This document shows positions 26,369 to 38,774 of a stretch of 64,000 nucleotides of DNA, in pieces. Made by a program: the position numbers and the translations under genes. Location: the NCBI RefSeq assembly GCF_000002595.2, contig NC_057015.1, positions 7,239,681 through 7,303,680 on the forward strand. Reading direction: 5' to 3'. Source of the DNA: Chlamydomonas reinhardtii. Its lineage: Eukaryota > Chlorophyta > Chlorophyceae > Chlamydomonadales > Chlamydomonadaceae. Each line of letters begins with the position of its first letter. The first letter of the stretch is position 1. A model generated the notes under the pieces. The model saw only the letters and a program-made list of their open reading frames with translations. It ran no database searches and had not been told where the DNA came from.

Positions 26369-28860
26369 TCAGTCCTTCTTGGGGCCTGCCGACTTGACTT
26401 GCGGCCGGAACTGCTCGCCCGCCGGCCGCTGCACGTACAGCTTGTCCTGCGTGGGTAAAGCGTATGTGGAAGCGACGGCAGCATGGCAGTCAGTCGTTGC
26501 AGCGCCCAAGCTGGTATCAGGTAATGTGAACGGTGGTGCGCGTTTGCAAACGGGAACAGGACCCCGGCTGGCATGTAGCTAGTCATACAACGCAGGCCAT
26601 GCCAGCCAGCCGCATGCGGTCACAGGGATTCAGGGTGAAGCTGGCTCGGCGCAGGAGAGGCCGTGACTCCTACACATGCACCCTGCCCGCACTCCGCCTC
26701 CGCCCCGGCGCGAACAGCCCCACCAGCCCCACCTCCCACGCCCTGGCCTGCCCCGCCCTGAGCGGCTCACGTCGTCATTGGTCTTGAGCTTGGGCGGCTT
26801 GAGCATGCCCGTGCTCTTCTTGTTGCCGCCGCCCTTCAGGTAGTCGTGCCAGCCCGTGACGCGCTGGTCGCGGTTCTTCTCCCAGTTCTGTTCGTGCTCC
26901 TTCTTGGCCTTGTGCCGCTCCTTGGCGTCCTTCTCCTTCTCCTCAATCCGCAGCGTCTCCTCTTTTAGCTGCGGCAGCGGGGCAGGCAACACAACGGGAG
27001 TTGCGTTACGTGCCGCAGCCCAACAATGTCATCAAAACGAAGCAGCCCTGCGTCGCCCCACAGGCCACACCCAAGACCACCAGCACCCTGCACTGCCCTT
27101 GTGCAGTCGGGAGGCGTCTTTCCCTCCAGGTGAGAGAGCACGTCCGCAGGCTTGGTGCGGCTTCAGCTCAGAGCAGCTCAGGGCTGCCACCGCTACCCGT
27201 GCCAAACCCACCCACCCGAGTTACCCCTGAATAGACTACCCTCCCTCCCTTCATTGGCAGAAGCCCCTTGATCTAACTCAGCAGCCACACAGCATCATCC
27301 CCTCCACAATCATTCCGCCCCCCCCCCCCCTCACCCTAGGCCTATTGCCCCGCTCACCCGCTTGCCCAGCTTGCGCTTGCGCCACTCGCTGCGCGCCAGG
27401 ACGTCCCGCGACTTCATTTTCCAGCGCTCATGGAACTCGTCCGACTTCTCCCACTCCGCCTCCAGGCCATCTCTCCCGTCCTGCGGGCAGGATTGGTCGG
27501 GAGCACATGTTGCGCGCGGTCATGGCAGGAGAAACCATAAGTGCCCGCATTGTTCCCCACCCCGCGCGCGGCTTTTGGTCAGCCCGCCTCCTCTTATGCC
27601 GTGTATGCTTTGATGCCAGTGCCTACCACACTTTTCCCGACCCGACGCAGCGCAGTGTGCAAGCCACAATTATGACCCTTCCCAGGCCCAGCCCCGCCAA
27701 GCTGATACACATGCCACCCCGCCCCCATCTATTCCGCTACGCGACACCGCACAGCCCCGGTAGCTGCAACACCGCTCCCAACGCCCCGTGCCGGTCCCTT
27801 GCCCTCCCCGCCACCATCCTCGTGCTCTCTGCTCAGTCCCTCACCTCGTGCAGCAGCGAGGCCACCCGCACAATGTTGTCGTGCTTGGTCTCCTTCTTGC
27901 GCTCCTTGCGCACCTCGTCTGTGTGTGATTGGGGGTATGCGTGAGTATGGTAGAGCCCCGGCGGTTGGGCATATACACACATGCCCTTGCGCACCGCGTC
28001 GCAGGTCTCGCTGGCGAATGAAGGCTTTCCCTACTAACCAGGCGGCACCAGTATCCCGTCATGGGCACAGGGCCTGGTGACGCCTGGCGACGGCTGGCAG
28101 CGCTCTCGCATGAAGCGCCCATGTCACCCCCCCCCCTGTTATCATCCTGCCGCCTCTGGCGTCTCCCACGCACCTTTGGCCATCTCCAGGAACTTGAGCA
28201 GGTTTTCCCGCTTCTCATCGTCCAGGAGCTCCTTCTGCGCCTCGCCCAGGACTGTTTGTGTGAGGGAGTTGCAATAATACCACGTTGCGGAGCTGGCCAA
28301 GTAGCCAAGTAGAACGCCGAGACGCTGTACAGGTTGTGGCGTGGAACCCCAGAACCACGTGCCAGAACTCACACACCCGGCGCGGCCCACCATCTTTCCC
28401 TCCCTAGCCCGCACAGCACCCAGCCCCCCTTACCCATACACTCACTGTCAAACGCTGTGGACGCCTGCGGGTGCTTGCACTTGTCTGGGTGAACCATGAG
28501 GGACAGCTTGCGGAACTGCTTCTTGATTTCCTCTGGCGTGGCGTCAAAATGCAGGTTCAGCTTCTCAAACGGATTGAGCTTGAAGGCCCAAAGGATTCGG
28601 TTGACCTCATTATCACGGTCGACCTCTTTGAGGTCGGAGAAGAAGGCCTGCGCACCAGGAGAAGTGGTTGGGCGATGAAGATTCCGCGACTTTGGTTTTG
28701 ACCGGTGCGCCCACGCTTACACACGCACATTAAGCAAGTCGTCAGGGTCAAGCTCCTCTGGTGGTGGTCGCTCCAGAGGCGCAGCGGCCTTCTCCTCCTC
28801 CTCGACTGCTGCCGCTGCTTGGCTGCTCGGTCCTGGCCCCGCCTCGCCCTCCTCACCCAT
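26369..28860 (-). CDS. DNAJC8: DnaJ-domain splicing co-chaperone, DNAJC8 type
   Basis: Seven exons (28729-28860, 28446-28647, 28174-28251, 27845-27918, 27358-27480, 26771-26968, 26369-26446) encode 294 residues. DNAJC8/SPF31 proteins are spliceosome-associated J-proteins that recruit Hsp70. The J domain spans about residues 68-120, with NPFEKLNLHFDATPEEIKK, FRKLSLMVHPDK and the HPD triad at 97-99. The rest is the long charged helical region typical of this subfamily (ETKHDNIVRVASLLHE, SRDVLARSEWRKRKLGKR, KERHKAKKEHEQNWEKNRDQ) and ends with RVTGWHDYLKGG and MLKPPKLKTND, matching the conserved C-terminal box of DNAJC8. The N-terminal 40 residues are acidic and Ala-rich. The length is a little above the human 253 residues. 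Confidence 0.93.
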
Positions 28861-29739
28861 TATAACTATGCTTAAGCAAATCTAGGAATTAGTGACTCTG
28901 TACTCTAAAAGCGACGCCCTGTTTGGCTTCCGCTGAGGCGCGAATGGACAAGTGTTTTTGGGCGAGGGGAGGATAAGGTGGCGAACAGGGGAAGTGCAGA
29001 GGTCTACGAGTGGAAGGTACAAAATTACATGGACAACGAGTTGGCCAAGGAAAACACAGGGCGCGAGATCGGATACACAATGCGAGGGGGCGTGCCGAAG
29101 CCCACGGGGGTGTGCCGAAGCCCACTTCATTGGTATCGGACAAACTCACTCCAACCCACCGCGCTCATCACTTGAAAAACTAAGCCACGTAAGTACACAG
29201 CTTCGGCAGACAGTACAACCCCACAAAATCTTCGCAGCTTGCGCCCGGTCAGACGGGGTCAGAGGCAGGGGAGGAGGGCCTCCCCTGGTCAGAGGCCTTC
29301 TTCTACGCGCCTTACCGGACCGTCGCTCCCACGCTGACTGACCGCAGCTCACAGGACCCGCTGTGCGTTCCGCTTGCACATTCCCCGGGTGCCTACATAA
29401 CATACCAGTCACGCCGGCCACAGCGTTTGCCGTAAACTTCTTCAGTCCTAGAAAGTCCCGCGGCTGAAATGAATCGTTGAATCCACCATCCACTCGCTCG
29501 TTGCCCAGTACTGCGCTCGCGCGACGCGGCCAGCTAGCGGCCCTATATGGGGTCTTCCTTGCAGCTTGTGCTTAGTGGGACTTAACTTTCCTGCAGGGCA
29601 GGCAGCAAAGGAACATGTTGTGAGCGCCCAGCACTTCAGACCCGTGCCCAGCTGCTTGCCCTCCGATGAGCATACTGCACCAGCCCAGCACCCTTCCCAG
29701 CCATCTCTCTCCCTCTCTCAATCGTCACCCCAGGCAGCC
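28861..29739. other. Intergenic, 879 bp between tandem minus-strand genes
   Basis: It should hold the EBP 3' UTR (TTACA at 29025-29029) and the DNAJC8 promoter. A 13-bp direct duplication (GTGCCGAAGCCCA) is at about 29090-29123. A minus-strand stretch near 29406-29493 is open but lacks an in-frame ATG and is not called. Confidence 0.45.
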
Positions 29740-31036
29740 TCACCCGGTGGCAGCTACTGCGGAGTTGACATGGCGGGCGCAGTAGATGATGCAGGTGACG
29801 GGCACAACGATCCAGATCGCGTTGGCGCCCACAAAATAGCCCCAGAAGTAGAGGGGCTCGGGGCGCGTGTGCTTCTCCACGCCTGCACCATCAGCAGCCG
29901 TTGGAAAGAGTCCGTAAGCGGGCACTCTCGGCGATAGCTGGAGCTCCACTCGCGAACTTCTCAGAGGCCCGCCTTCAGTGCGGAACCCGCTGCACCCGCC
30001 CACAGGTCCCCCTGCTCGTCCACGCCCCAGGAGCCCTCACATGCCCACGCCCGCCCACCCCCATCATCGCAGTAGGCCACAATACGCTACGCAATGCATG
30101 CTGCCGCTCCGCCCGCCCTTCCTCGCCCGCCCGCACCGATGTGAAAGCAGGTGAGGTAGTACAGCACGTCGCCATATAGCTGCCCCAGCGACACCAGCAG
30201 CATGGCCGTGAAGCGCCAGGCCTTGCGGTGCAGGATGCCGTACACAATGGCGAAGCAGATGGGGCCCCAGATGAAGGCGGTCACGCCCTCCATCTGCACA
30301 ATGAAGGCGTCGCGCGTGGCGTAGCGCGAGTCCGCCTTGGCGTACTCCTTCCCTGCGGGTGGTCCGGCCAGCCGATTGGCAGGCATGGCTCAGGGGCTTG
30401 GCGACCGGCTCGCGTACATGCAAACATGCTCAACGATGCCTTTGTAACCAGCATGCATGCGGGAGCTGTTAACATTGTGGCCAAGGGGGGCGGCGTGAGC
30501 ATCTGGCGGATGCGGACGTGGCCATCCTGGCCATCCTTGCCCAAGCCCCTGCCTGTGCACCGGCAACCCTTTATCCCACTCACAGATCTCATTGAGAATG
30601 TTTCCGGTGGTATCCTTGTAGAAGTTGGCGTTGGCCACGACGGTCCCTGCGCGTGCCCAGGGCGGGGAAGTCAACGTTCGGGAGCTGCGTGTAGGTCCCG
30701 ACGACCAGCGCACGCACCTTCAATGACGAAGTGAATGATGCCCGTCACCATCCACCAGCCAGCCCACAGACGCTCCACGGAGCTCAGGTACTTGAAGCGG
30801 CCTGCAGCCGGAGCAGTGTGTGACACCGTTATATGTGCGCATCGGTCGCCGCGGCCGCGGCAACTTCTATGTTGACTCTAATAGGCCATAGTTTTCTCAC
30901 CTGTAAGCAAAAACATGAAGATGACCACCAGGGCCGAGCTGCCAAAGAAGACAGTGAGGATGGTTTCATAGGGGATGATGTTGGGCACGAAGCCCGGCAG
31001 CTCCAGGTCAAGGGGAAAGTATGGATGCTTAGCCAT
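29740..31036 (-). CDS. EBP: 3-beta-hydroxysteroid delta-8,delta-7 isomerase (EBP / HYD1)
   Basis: Five exons (30901-31036, 30718-30801, 30584-30646, 30137-30352, 29740-29882) give 213 residues, against 223 in Arabidopsis HYD1. The enzyme shifts the sterol double bond from C8 to C7 in the endoplasmic reticulum membrane, a step on the way to ergosterol in green algae. Visible signs are the family N-terminus MAKHPYFPLDLELPGFVPN, several membrane spans (ETILTVFFGSSALVVIFMF; WMVTGIIHFVIEG with the conserved HxxxE), the signature WKEYAKADSRY, FIVQMEGVTAFIWGP with the conserved Glu, GQLYGDVLYYLT, and a C-terminal PLYFWGYFVGANAIWIVVP. All conserved acidic and histidine positions I know of are present. 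The start codon is the first ATG before the first span. Confidence 0.95.
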
Positions 31037-31296
31037 CTTTGTGGTGTACACAGAATTGCAACAGGAAATTCAGAGACGAACCCCAGGGGTGGACGGAGAG
31101 TCGGATCGGCGGGAAGTCCATGTCTGTCGAGACAGTAATCCACCAAAATGGCTGACGGTTAATTGCAAAGTTGATCTTAAGCCCTACAGCACTTCTTGAA
31201 TTCAACTACTACTGCTATGGCAGCCTGCGGACTAATACAACATTCTTGCATGTGTTTCTGACTTTCGCGCGTGCGCGCCCCGTGACGTCGGCCCGC
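31037..31296. promoter_or_regulatory. Divergent promoter region, EBP / IQ-WW protein gene
   Basis: Only 260 bp separate the two start codons. The stretch is relatively AT-rich. No individual control site can be named. Confidence 0.6.
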
Positions 31297-34200
31297 ATGA
31301 GGAAGGTGCTACAAATGGCTGCACCATTTCAGAAAGCACAAGACCGTCTGGCGCTCCATGAACTCATCCGAGTGGGGGTTGGCCGGCAGGAGGACCTGCG
31401 CTTGCTCCAGAACGTAAGGTCCCCCTGTGACCGGCGGAGCTTCGCCTGACCCGCCCCTTGCCCCTGCCCTTGATGTATGCCACCCTATCTCCGAAGCACT
31501 ACCACCAGCCCCCATCGCCAACACCACCCACCGCACAGCCAGCGTCCTGCTCCGCCTCCTCCTCTCCTCGGGGGTTGCTCACAGGTGGCTATGCAGGCCG
31601 CCTGCCTGCCTGCCGCCTCGCTGGCGCAGCTGTTGCGCGAGGCCGCCCTGCGCGAGGAGTGGCGAGGCCAGCGCGAGTCAGCGCTGCTTCACTCGCTGGG
31701 CCCTCAGTCGCTGGCGGGGTTGCTGGGGCTGGGGCCGGGGTCGGGGCCGGGCGTGGGCTCCGCTGACGGGCGGATGCTAGCCGACCAAGTGGCCGCGCTG
31801 ACAGAGGTGAGAGCGAGGCGCAGCGGCTATCGGGAACGATCCATTGGTTCTGTATGGAGACTGGGGAGAGAGCTGCTGCGGCAGCGGTGTGCTGTGGGAA
31901 GGGCGGTGTGCCTCCTGAAGGGAGGCGTTGAGTGCGCAAGGACCGCCGTATGCTGCGACCGCACCATGCCGCACCACGGCACCACACGAACCACGGCACC
32001 ACCACATGCTGCTCACGACTACGGCAGATGGTGCTGCCAGGTTGCCTGCAAGGCTTGCCAGGTCCCACCCGCCAACACAACATACTGCATGTGAGCATGT
32101 CAAGTGTACCCGTCGCAGATGATAGAGCAGCAGCAGCTGCGCCGCCGTCAGCGCGCGGCGCAGTCCGGCGGCTATCGCGGCGGCGGCACGCCGGGGGCCG
32201 CCTCCCGTGGCGCGCCGCTGTCCCCCCGCTCAACCGCTTCCGGCGCCGGCGGCGGCGGCGGACCCGCCATGTTTAAGCCCTACCTGGCCGCCCCCACGCC
32301 GCCACGGCCAGCCACGGTTCGTGGCGGCACGGCTGCGGGTGGGGTGCGGCCGCCCGGCCACAGCTCCCCCCTGATGCGGTCCGTGTCAGCAGGTGCGGGC
32401 GCTTACGAGCAGGCGGCGGGGGACGGCGCTGGAGGCGGCAGCGGTGCCGGGAGGGGCGGCGCCACTGGCGCAGGAGGACGGGGCGCGGGAGGGGCAGGCG
32501 GGAGCCTCAGCAGCGGCGGCGGAGCCGGCGCCAGCGGCGCAAGCCGGCTGACGCCTCGGCTGTCTGGTGGCGCCGCGTCCGCGATGGCTGCTGCCGCTAC
32601 CATTTACGGAATGGGGGCTGGTGGCGGCGGGCTCGGCGCCGCCGCCGCCGCCGGCGGTCGCAGTGCGCTTGTGGGGTCTCCCGCGCGCGGGCTCCGAGCC
32701 AACAGCAGCAGCTGTACCGCCGGTGGCGGCAGTGGCTTGGCCGGCGCCCGCCAGGGCACAGCGCGCTCGGTCGCGGGGACCGGCGGCGCTGGCAGCACGT
32801 GGGAGCGCGCGTACACGCCTCAGACCTCTTCACTGTCCAGCAGCAGCAGCAGTAGAGCTGGCGGTGGTGCACCGCCGGCAAGTGCCGGGCGCACTTGCTC
32901 GCGACCGGGCAGCGCGCCGGACGAGGACGGGCCAATGCCGATGTCGCGAGGCGGGGCGGGCGGGGGGCAGGAGGCGGCGCCGGGCGCGTCGGGAGCGGCG
33001 GCAGCTGCGGCGGCTGCAGCCGCGGCGGCGGCGGCTGTGGGCGCTGGGACGGACGGTTCGGGGCAGCGGAGAGGCGGCACCGGCGGCGGGGGAGCGGGAG
33101 CTGGAGGCGGCGGCCGGGAGCCGGACCGGTCCAGTGGCTTCAGGCACCTATGGCGGCTGCAGGCGCTACTGATGCAGGTGCTGCGATTGTTGGCGCAGGA
33201 ATTGGGGTCAGAGAGGGAGCAATGGTTTCGCGAGAAGAGGGAGTGCAAGCACGAAGTCGTGCGGCATGTACGTGCAAATCAGGGTAGCGTCTTTCTGCCG
33301 TAGGCGACCCAGTTGCCGTGTCGCAGCTAACCCTCCTTGTTACCTTCCCCTGTACATGCTTCCAGGGCCTGCGCGCGCATGCGGCGGAGGAGGGCGGCGG
33401 CGGGGCGCTGGAGGCGCTGGCGGCGAGTGTGGGCGAGGGCCAGCGCTTCTTCGTCGACTGCCTAGCGGAGGCCGCGGACGTGGCGGGCCTGACACTAGCT
33501 GACGTGGCAGCGGGCGTGGCACTGGGCGGCCTGGCGGCCGCGGGCGCGGGCGCGGGCGTGGGGCCGGGGCCTGGTGGTGTGGCTTGGGGAGCTGCAGGCA
33601 GCAGCAGACCCGGGACCAGCGCCAGCATGATGGGGGGAGGGGCTGGCGGGTCGCCAGGTCAGCGGGTGCCAGGCGCGGGCTGGGACAGGCTGCTGCGGCT
33701 GGGGCAGCTGGGGTTGACGCGGGCGGACATTGCGCGGCTGGACGCCATTCGGCGGCAGCAGGCGGCGCGGACCATACAGCGCGCGGCGCGGCGCTGGATG
33801 CGGCGGCGGCGGCACCGGCGGCGGCTTGCGGAGGCGCGCGCTCGGGCGGACGCCATGCAGCGGAAGCTGAGGTGCGCGAGGGCGGGCCGGCGTGTGTTCG
33901 TGACTGAGTGGCTGCGGTGTTGTGCGGGCGAGGCGGGTGTGACGGTGTGGTGTGCGGCGCGGCGGGCGATGCTGCACACTGCGGCGCGGGATTGCTGTGT
34001 ACCTCAAGCAGGGAGGCCTACTGCGTCTGACGCTGTCGCTGTACACACCGCTCCTGCGTAGCGGCGGGGTTACTGGCGCGGGTTGGCGGGGTGGGGGTGC
34101 AGCTGTGCATGCGGTGCACGTGCGGACTGCATGGCGCGGCTCCACCACTGCACCGCTGCACCAGTTCACCACCTGTAAACCCCCTGACTCCGCTGCTGCA

Positions 34201-36061
34201 GGGAGCGGGCTGCCAAGGTGATTCAGGCCTGGGTGCGCGGCCACCTGGCCCGCCGCACCGCGCAGCGCCTGAGGGCGGAGGCGGAGCGGCAGGCGCAGCG
34301 GAGGCGGCTGGCGGAGGCGGCGCGGGCGCGGGCGGCGGCCGTCATCCAGCGCGCCTGGCGGGCGCACCGGCGGGCGGTGCGCTACGCGGCGGCCCTGGCG
34401 CGGGCGGAGGAGAGGCTGCAGCAGCAGGGCGGCGCGGCTGGGGCTGGGGCGGGGGCGGGGGCTGTAGCAGGTGGGCTGGTGTGCGGTGTGGCGGGGCGGC
34501 CGCGGAGTCGCTACTCGCTGGAGCAGGCGGTCGTTATCATACAGGTGGGTAGGTGGGCAGGCGGGCGGGCGGGCGGGCGGGTGGGGTGGGGTGGGTGGGG
34601 TGGGTGGGTGGGTGGGTGAGTGGGTAGGCGGGTGGATACTGGTGGATTGGTACGGCAGGCGGTAGGGCAGCGCCGCGCGAAGGCCTCAGGCACAAGGGGG
34701 GGACTGGGGTTGCTGGTGACTCATGCGGGTGACATGACTGCGGCTGAAGGAACCGCAAGAGGCACCGCGAGAGGAACCGTAAGCGAATATTGCGTTGTTG
34801 CCGCGGCGCTTGCCCTCAGGCGGCGCTGCGCGGCTGGGCAGTGCGCCGCAGCATCGGGCTGTGGTGGGCGCGCACACGGACGGGGCTGCGCACGCGGCGG
34901 GCGGCTGTGTCCAGCTGGCGACAGCACCAGCGCTTCATGAAGGCCAGCCATGACATGCAGGCGCAGGTGCGGCGGCGGCGGCGGCGGCGGCGCCACAACT
35001 GCTTGCCTTGCTCACTGCTCTGATTGCGTGTTGTACGAACACGCAAGTGCCCCCTTCCGCTCGCACGCTTTGCTGCCGACCTGAACCTCCACACCTCCAT
35101 TTGCATCCCCGCTCTGCGTTTCTGGGTTGGGCTACGATTCCTTGACTCTTGGGACCCATTGGGCTCGGGCACATAACCCTCCCCCTTCAAGCATAAACCT
35201 GGGCTTCCTGCTGCCGCAGCTGCTGGGCGCGCTGGTGCGGGAGGCCCAGGTGGCGGAGGCGCTGGAGGCGGACCGGCGGCGGCAGGCGGCGGAGATGGAG
35301 GCCGCGTTCGGCGAGTGGCTGCTGCAGCAGCAGCGGGTGGCGCTGTCGCAGCCGCTGCCGCGCGGCTGGGTGCCGCACCCACACCCAGACGACCCCACAC
35401 GCATGTGCTTCCTCAACACACGCACAGGTGCGGAGGCGAAAGGACCGCGCGGCCGGAGCCGTGTGTGGATGTTGTGTGCGTGAATGCGTGCCCCCAGAGC
35501 ATAGCTAAGGGCGTTGCTGACAACCCGTGTCGTCATGCGTGGCAGCGCCTCAATTGCCTTGCGTCAGCCTTCACCCTGCCCGACCCGCACACTTGCCACA
35601 GCTGCTCTCCCCTCCACTTCTCTGCACTGCCGCCAGGCGTACACACGCTTGGGATTGGCGGGCGCGCGAGCGTGCCATTCCTCCTCATACACACACACGT
35701 GCAAACGTACGTTTTCCCCCCTTCCACCCCTTTCAACACTCGCCCTCCCCCAGGCGACTTGCACTCGCTCCACCCGGCCATGGCGGAGCTGGCGCGCCAC
35801 GCCTCGGAGCAGCACGCCGCCGCCGCCGCCGGCCTGGCGGCGCGCTTCGAGGGCCTGCCCGCCTACGTGGCGGCGCTGCACGAGGCCACCGCCCGCCAGG
35901 CCGCCATCGCCATGCGGGCCATTGCGCTCATGTACAACAGGGCCGCGGTCAGCGGCGGCGGCGGCTCCGGCTCCGGCTCCGGCTCCGGGCCCGGGGCGGT
36001 GCAGGCGCAGGCGCAGGCGGTGCCTCAGGGCGCAGGGGCGGGGGGCGGCAAGGCGAGGTGA
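31297..36061 (+). CDS. IQ-motif protein with a C-terminal WW-like domain, function unknown
   Basis: Eight exons (31297-31413, 31585-31806, 32119-33267, 33366-33871, 34202-34544, 34820-34966, 35220-35427, 35754-36061) join in phase to 999 residues. Residues about 130-470 are Gly/Ala/Ser low complexity. At least four IQ-type calmodulin-binding motifs follow: ARTIQRAARRWMRRRR, AAKVIQAWVRGHLARR, AAVIQRAWRAHRRAVR, and one split by intron 5, VVIIQ|AALRGWAVRR. Helical linkers rich in Arg, Glu and Ala lie between them. At about 873-905 there is a WW-like unit, PLPRGWVPHPHPDDPTRM then FLNTRTGDLHSLHP, in which the second Trp is Leu. Degenerate WW units of this kind occur in ciliary and centrosomal proteins, so a cytoskeletal or basal-body role is possible but unproven. 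I do not recognise the exact family. Confidence 0.75.
34546..34640 (+). repeat. GGGCGGGT-type simple repeat in an intron
   Basis: Runs of GGGC then GGGT start right after the donor of the intron 34545-34819 of the IQ/WW protein gene. Such G-runs could form quadruplexes in the transcript (inference). Confidence 0.8.
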
Positions 36062-37489
36062 GGTGAGGTGAGGTGAGGCGGTGTGGATGTCCGCACAGGG
36101 GCCAACGCATTTGCATGCTGAACGTTGCTGTTGATTTTGTGAGGTGCGTCTCAGCTGAGTGCCACAGGCGGGGCCGGGCCACGGGGCCGGCCCGGACATT
36201 TTGTTGCAGTGAGCGGCTAGTGAGTGACGAACAAGGTACTGAGCGAAATCTGTTCAGCTAAAGGTGCTGAACAAGGTATTGAACGAAATGTGCTGAACGA
36301 ACGGTGCTGAACAAGGTGCTGACAAGGGCCGCGTTGCGTGGGCCTAGTTGCATGGGCTTGGTCAAGGCGAGTTTGGGGCAGGGCGGCCGGTTGCGTATTT
36401 GCCTCCCGGGCGGTGGGGGGGATGTTCGTGTTGCTGGGCCATTGAGATGCTCGTCAGGTTCTGATGCGGGCCCGTGTAGACTGTAGACGTGACGACGTGC
36501 GGTTGCAGGTGGCGTGACCTACAGATGGACACCGTACAACGAGAACAAACATCCAAATGCTGCAGTTGTGCTGATGGGCTCGTACTGATCAACTTGAGAC
36601 TACGGTGAACAGTGCCTTAATTGCTCGTGCGGGGCATGGCTGATGGCTGAGCGCCCGTGGGGGCGTGGCGGCACAAAGTAGCCGCTTGCAGGCGCAGTTG
36701 CCGATTCGAGGAGGTTCCCGCAACCAGGGGCCTCCCTGGCCACAACTGGTTTCAGCGCTTGACACCTAGGATGAGCGGATTAGGTTCATGGTGACCTGTA
36801 CTAAGCATAGGACGCAGCACTGGCGGGCTGTGTATGCGTGTGTGCTAGGTGCGCTAGGTGCAGCGCATTGCAACGTGACAGGCCGTGACGGGAAGGCGCG
36901 GCGTGCGTGTGCGTAGAGGGGGCGGGCGCGCTGCTTCACTGCTACCAAGCATAGGACGCAGCACTGGCGGGTTGTGTGCACGTGTGTGCTAGGGTCGTTA
37001 GGTGAAGCGCGTGGGAGTGTGACAGGTCGTGATATGGGAAGGTGCGGCAGGGTGCGGCATGCGTGTGCGCGGTTTTCCCTGCCGCCTATTTACATGCAAT
37101 TGGCGCGTGCGGGGTGAAGAGTATCAGGACAGACGGTACCCGGCCTCAGTGCTGTGGGCCAATGTATGCATCAGCTATCACACATTGTCAAGTCCGCACT
37201 GAGGGTTCTTGCCCCATCCTTCAACTTCGGTGGTCGGCCCCGGCGAGGTTGTCCATGTGTCCGTGGCGTGGGGGCTTGACTGGAAGCCATCCTGGACGGG
37301 GCGATCGCAGGTCAAGCGCCACCTCCATTTCATCCACAATTATATATCTTATTTGTCAATCTATCAAGTGTACCAGATACCGCAAAGGACCCTGAGTGCA
37401 CACTCTGACAAGCACAGAAACTTCCGGGCTACCTCACGCGCGAACTGCGCTGCTCTGTATTTGCCCTTTAGTGATCGTTGACCTTAGAA
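36062..37489. other. Intergenic, 1.4 kb, with repeats but no gene
   Basis: It starts with (AGGTG)n at the stop codon, followed near 36250-36320 by repeats of GTGCTGAACAAGGT, and contains the direct duplication listed separately. No TGTAA was found for the upstream gene. Confidence 0.5.
36802..37070 (+). repeat. Direct duplication, two ~115-125-bp copies
   Basis: Copies at about 36802-36917 and 36946-37070 share AAGCATAGGACGCAGCACTG, GTGTGTGCTAGG, GTGACAGG.CGTGA and GGGAAGG, with scattered differences and a period of about 144 bp. Confidence 0.75.
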
Positions 37490-38774
37490 ATGGTGAGAGG
37501 AGCATTGCGGAAGCTGTTGGGCCTTTGCGCGACAGCCGGCTTCACTTGTTATCGATATTTGTTTACAGGACGCGGACCCGCAGCAGATGGCTGCCATGAT
37601 GGCTGCTCAGGGTGGTAAGGTAAGCGAACTCGACTGTCGTTTGCGCGCCAGGCTCGTATCCGCGGGTCTTGACCCCGCGCATTCGGTCGGCGCAGGCTGG
37701 TGGCGCGCCAAGCCAGGAGGATATTGAGGCACAGGAGGAGGCCAAGCGGTAGGTGGAAGGGGGAGCGAGTTTCATAGGCTGCACCGTAAGAGCCAGTTCT
37801 CAGAACCCGGGCCCTTCCGTGCACACACGGGACTCAACCCGCGTCCCGCTGCCCTGCTGCGCGCTTGCAGCAACGCGGAGGAGCAGCGCCGCACGATGCT
37901 GGCAGCCTGCATGACCAACGAGGCGCGCGAGCGACGTGAGTATTACCGGGCCGTGAACGGGCCTTCTGCCTTCAATGGCGGCCCCGGACTTGTGAAAATG
38001 GTGGCCCTGCGTGGACGGGCGTATTGCATCAAAAGCGGTCACAAGCCTCGGCCCCAGCTCTAGGCGGAGACCCTGAACCTGCATGCAGCTGCACAGCGCG
38101 GACCTGATGACGGGATGCGGTCCGGACGTGTGCTTGGCAATACAGTCGTTCCTGGGCCGCGCCGCAGCCCACAGCCACAGCCTTCCTGACAGCACCTCGC
38201 GCTCACGCCCGTGCCTGGGCCCACGACACCGGCGTGTCACGTGCGCGCCCTGATCATACCCGTGATACCCGTGTGCTCCTTTGCGTGTGCATGTGCGTGT
38301 GTGTGGCTGCAGTGTCGCGCATTGCAATTGTAAAGCCGGAGAAGGCGCGCGGCATTGAGAACATGATCCTCGCCGCCGCACAGCGGGGGGCGCTTGGGGC
38401 CAAGGTGCGTGTCACGGTGGCTTGCAACTACTGCATCTGAAGGCGCTGTTGGCATTTCAACGGCCCATTTGTGCGATCCTGGGAGGGTGATTGGGGTTGG
38501 AGCCGCCAGGGCTCCGTCCTCAGCCGCCGTGGGTGTGTGGGTGGTCGTGTGTGAGTGCGCGACGCCCACCCGCATTCGGCTCCCAGTCATTGCTCCCTCC
38601 CTCCTTACTCGCCCTGGACGCCCATGCCTTTTGGTGCCTCCTCCCCGGCGTGGCCTGCAGGTGACTGAGGAGCGGCTAGTGGAGCTGCTTGAGCAGATCA
38701 ACGAGCGGGAAGGCGCGTCCAAGCCCAAGATCACGATACAGCGGCGCCGGCCCAACCTGTTTGAGGACGATTGA
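37490..38774 (+). CDS. PDCD5: Programmed cell death protein 5 homologue (PDCD5)
   Basis: Six exons (37490-37492, 37569-37619, 37696-37748, 37871-37935, 38313-38404, 38661-38774) encode 125 residues. The first coding exon contributes only the ATG. PDCD5/TFAR19 is a small conserved DNA/protein-binding three-helix protein linked in animals to apoptosis and to regulation of the chaperonin CCT; the plant role is less clear. Family blocks are present: EDIEAQEEAKRNAEEQRR, LSRIAIVKPEKARGIENMIL, and VTEERLVELLEQINE before the basic-then-acidic end ITIQRRRPNLFEDD. The Met/Gln-rich N-terminus is as in plant members. No ATG downstream of the first exon would give the conserved N-terminus, which supports the ATG-only exon. 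Confidence 0.92.

Noticed and set aside
29406-29493. Minus-strand open stretch reading like an N-terminal exon with a GTATGT donor
   Set aside because: There is no in-frame ATG, the only ATG near it is in a frame that stops after 13 codons, and no acceptor or partner exon was found. It is more likely EBP 3' UTR.
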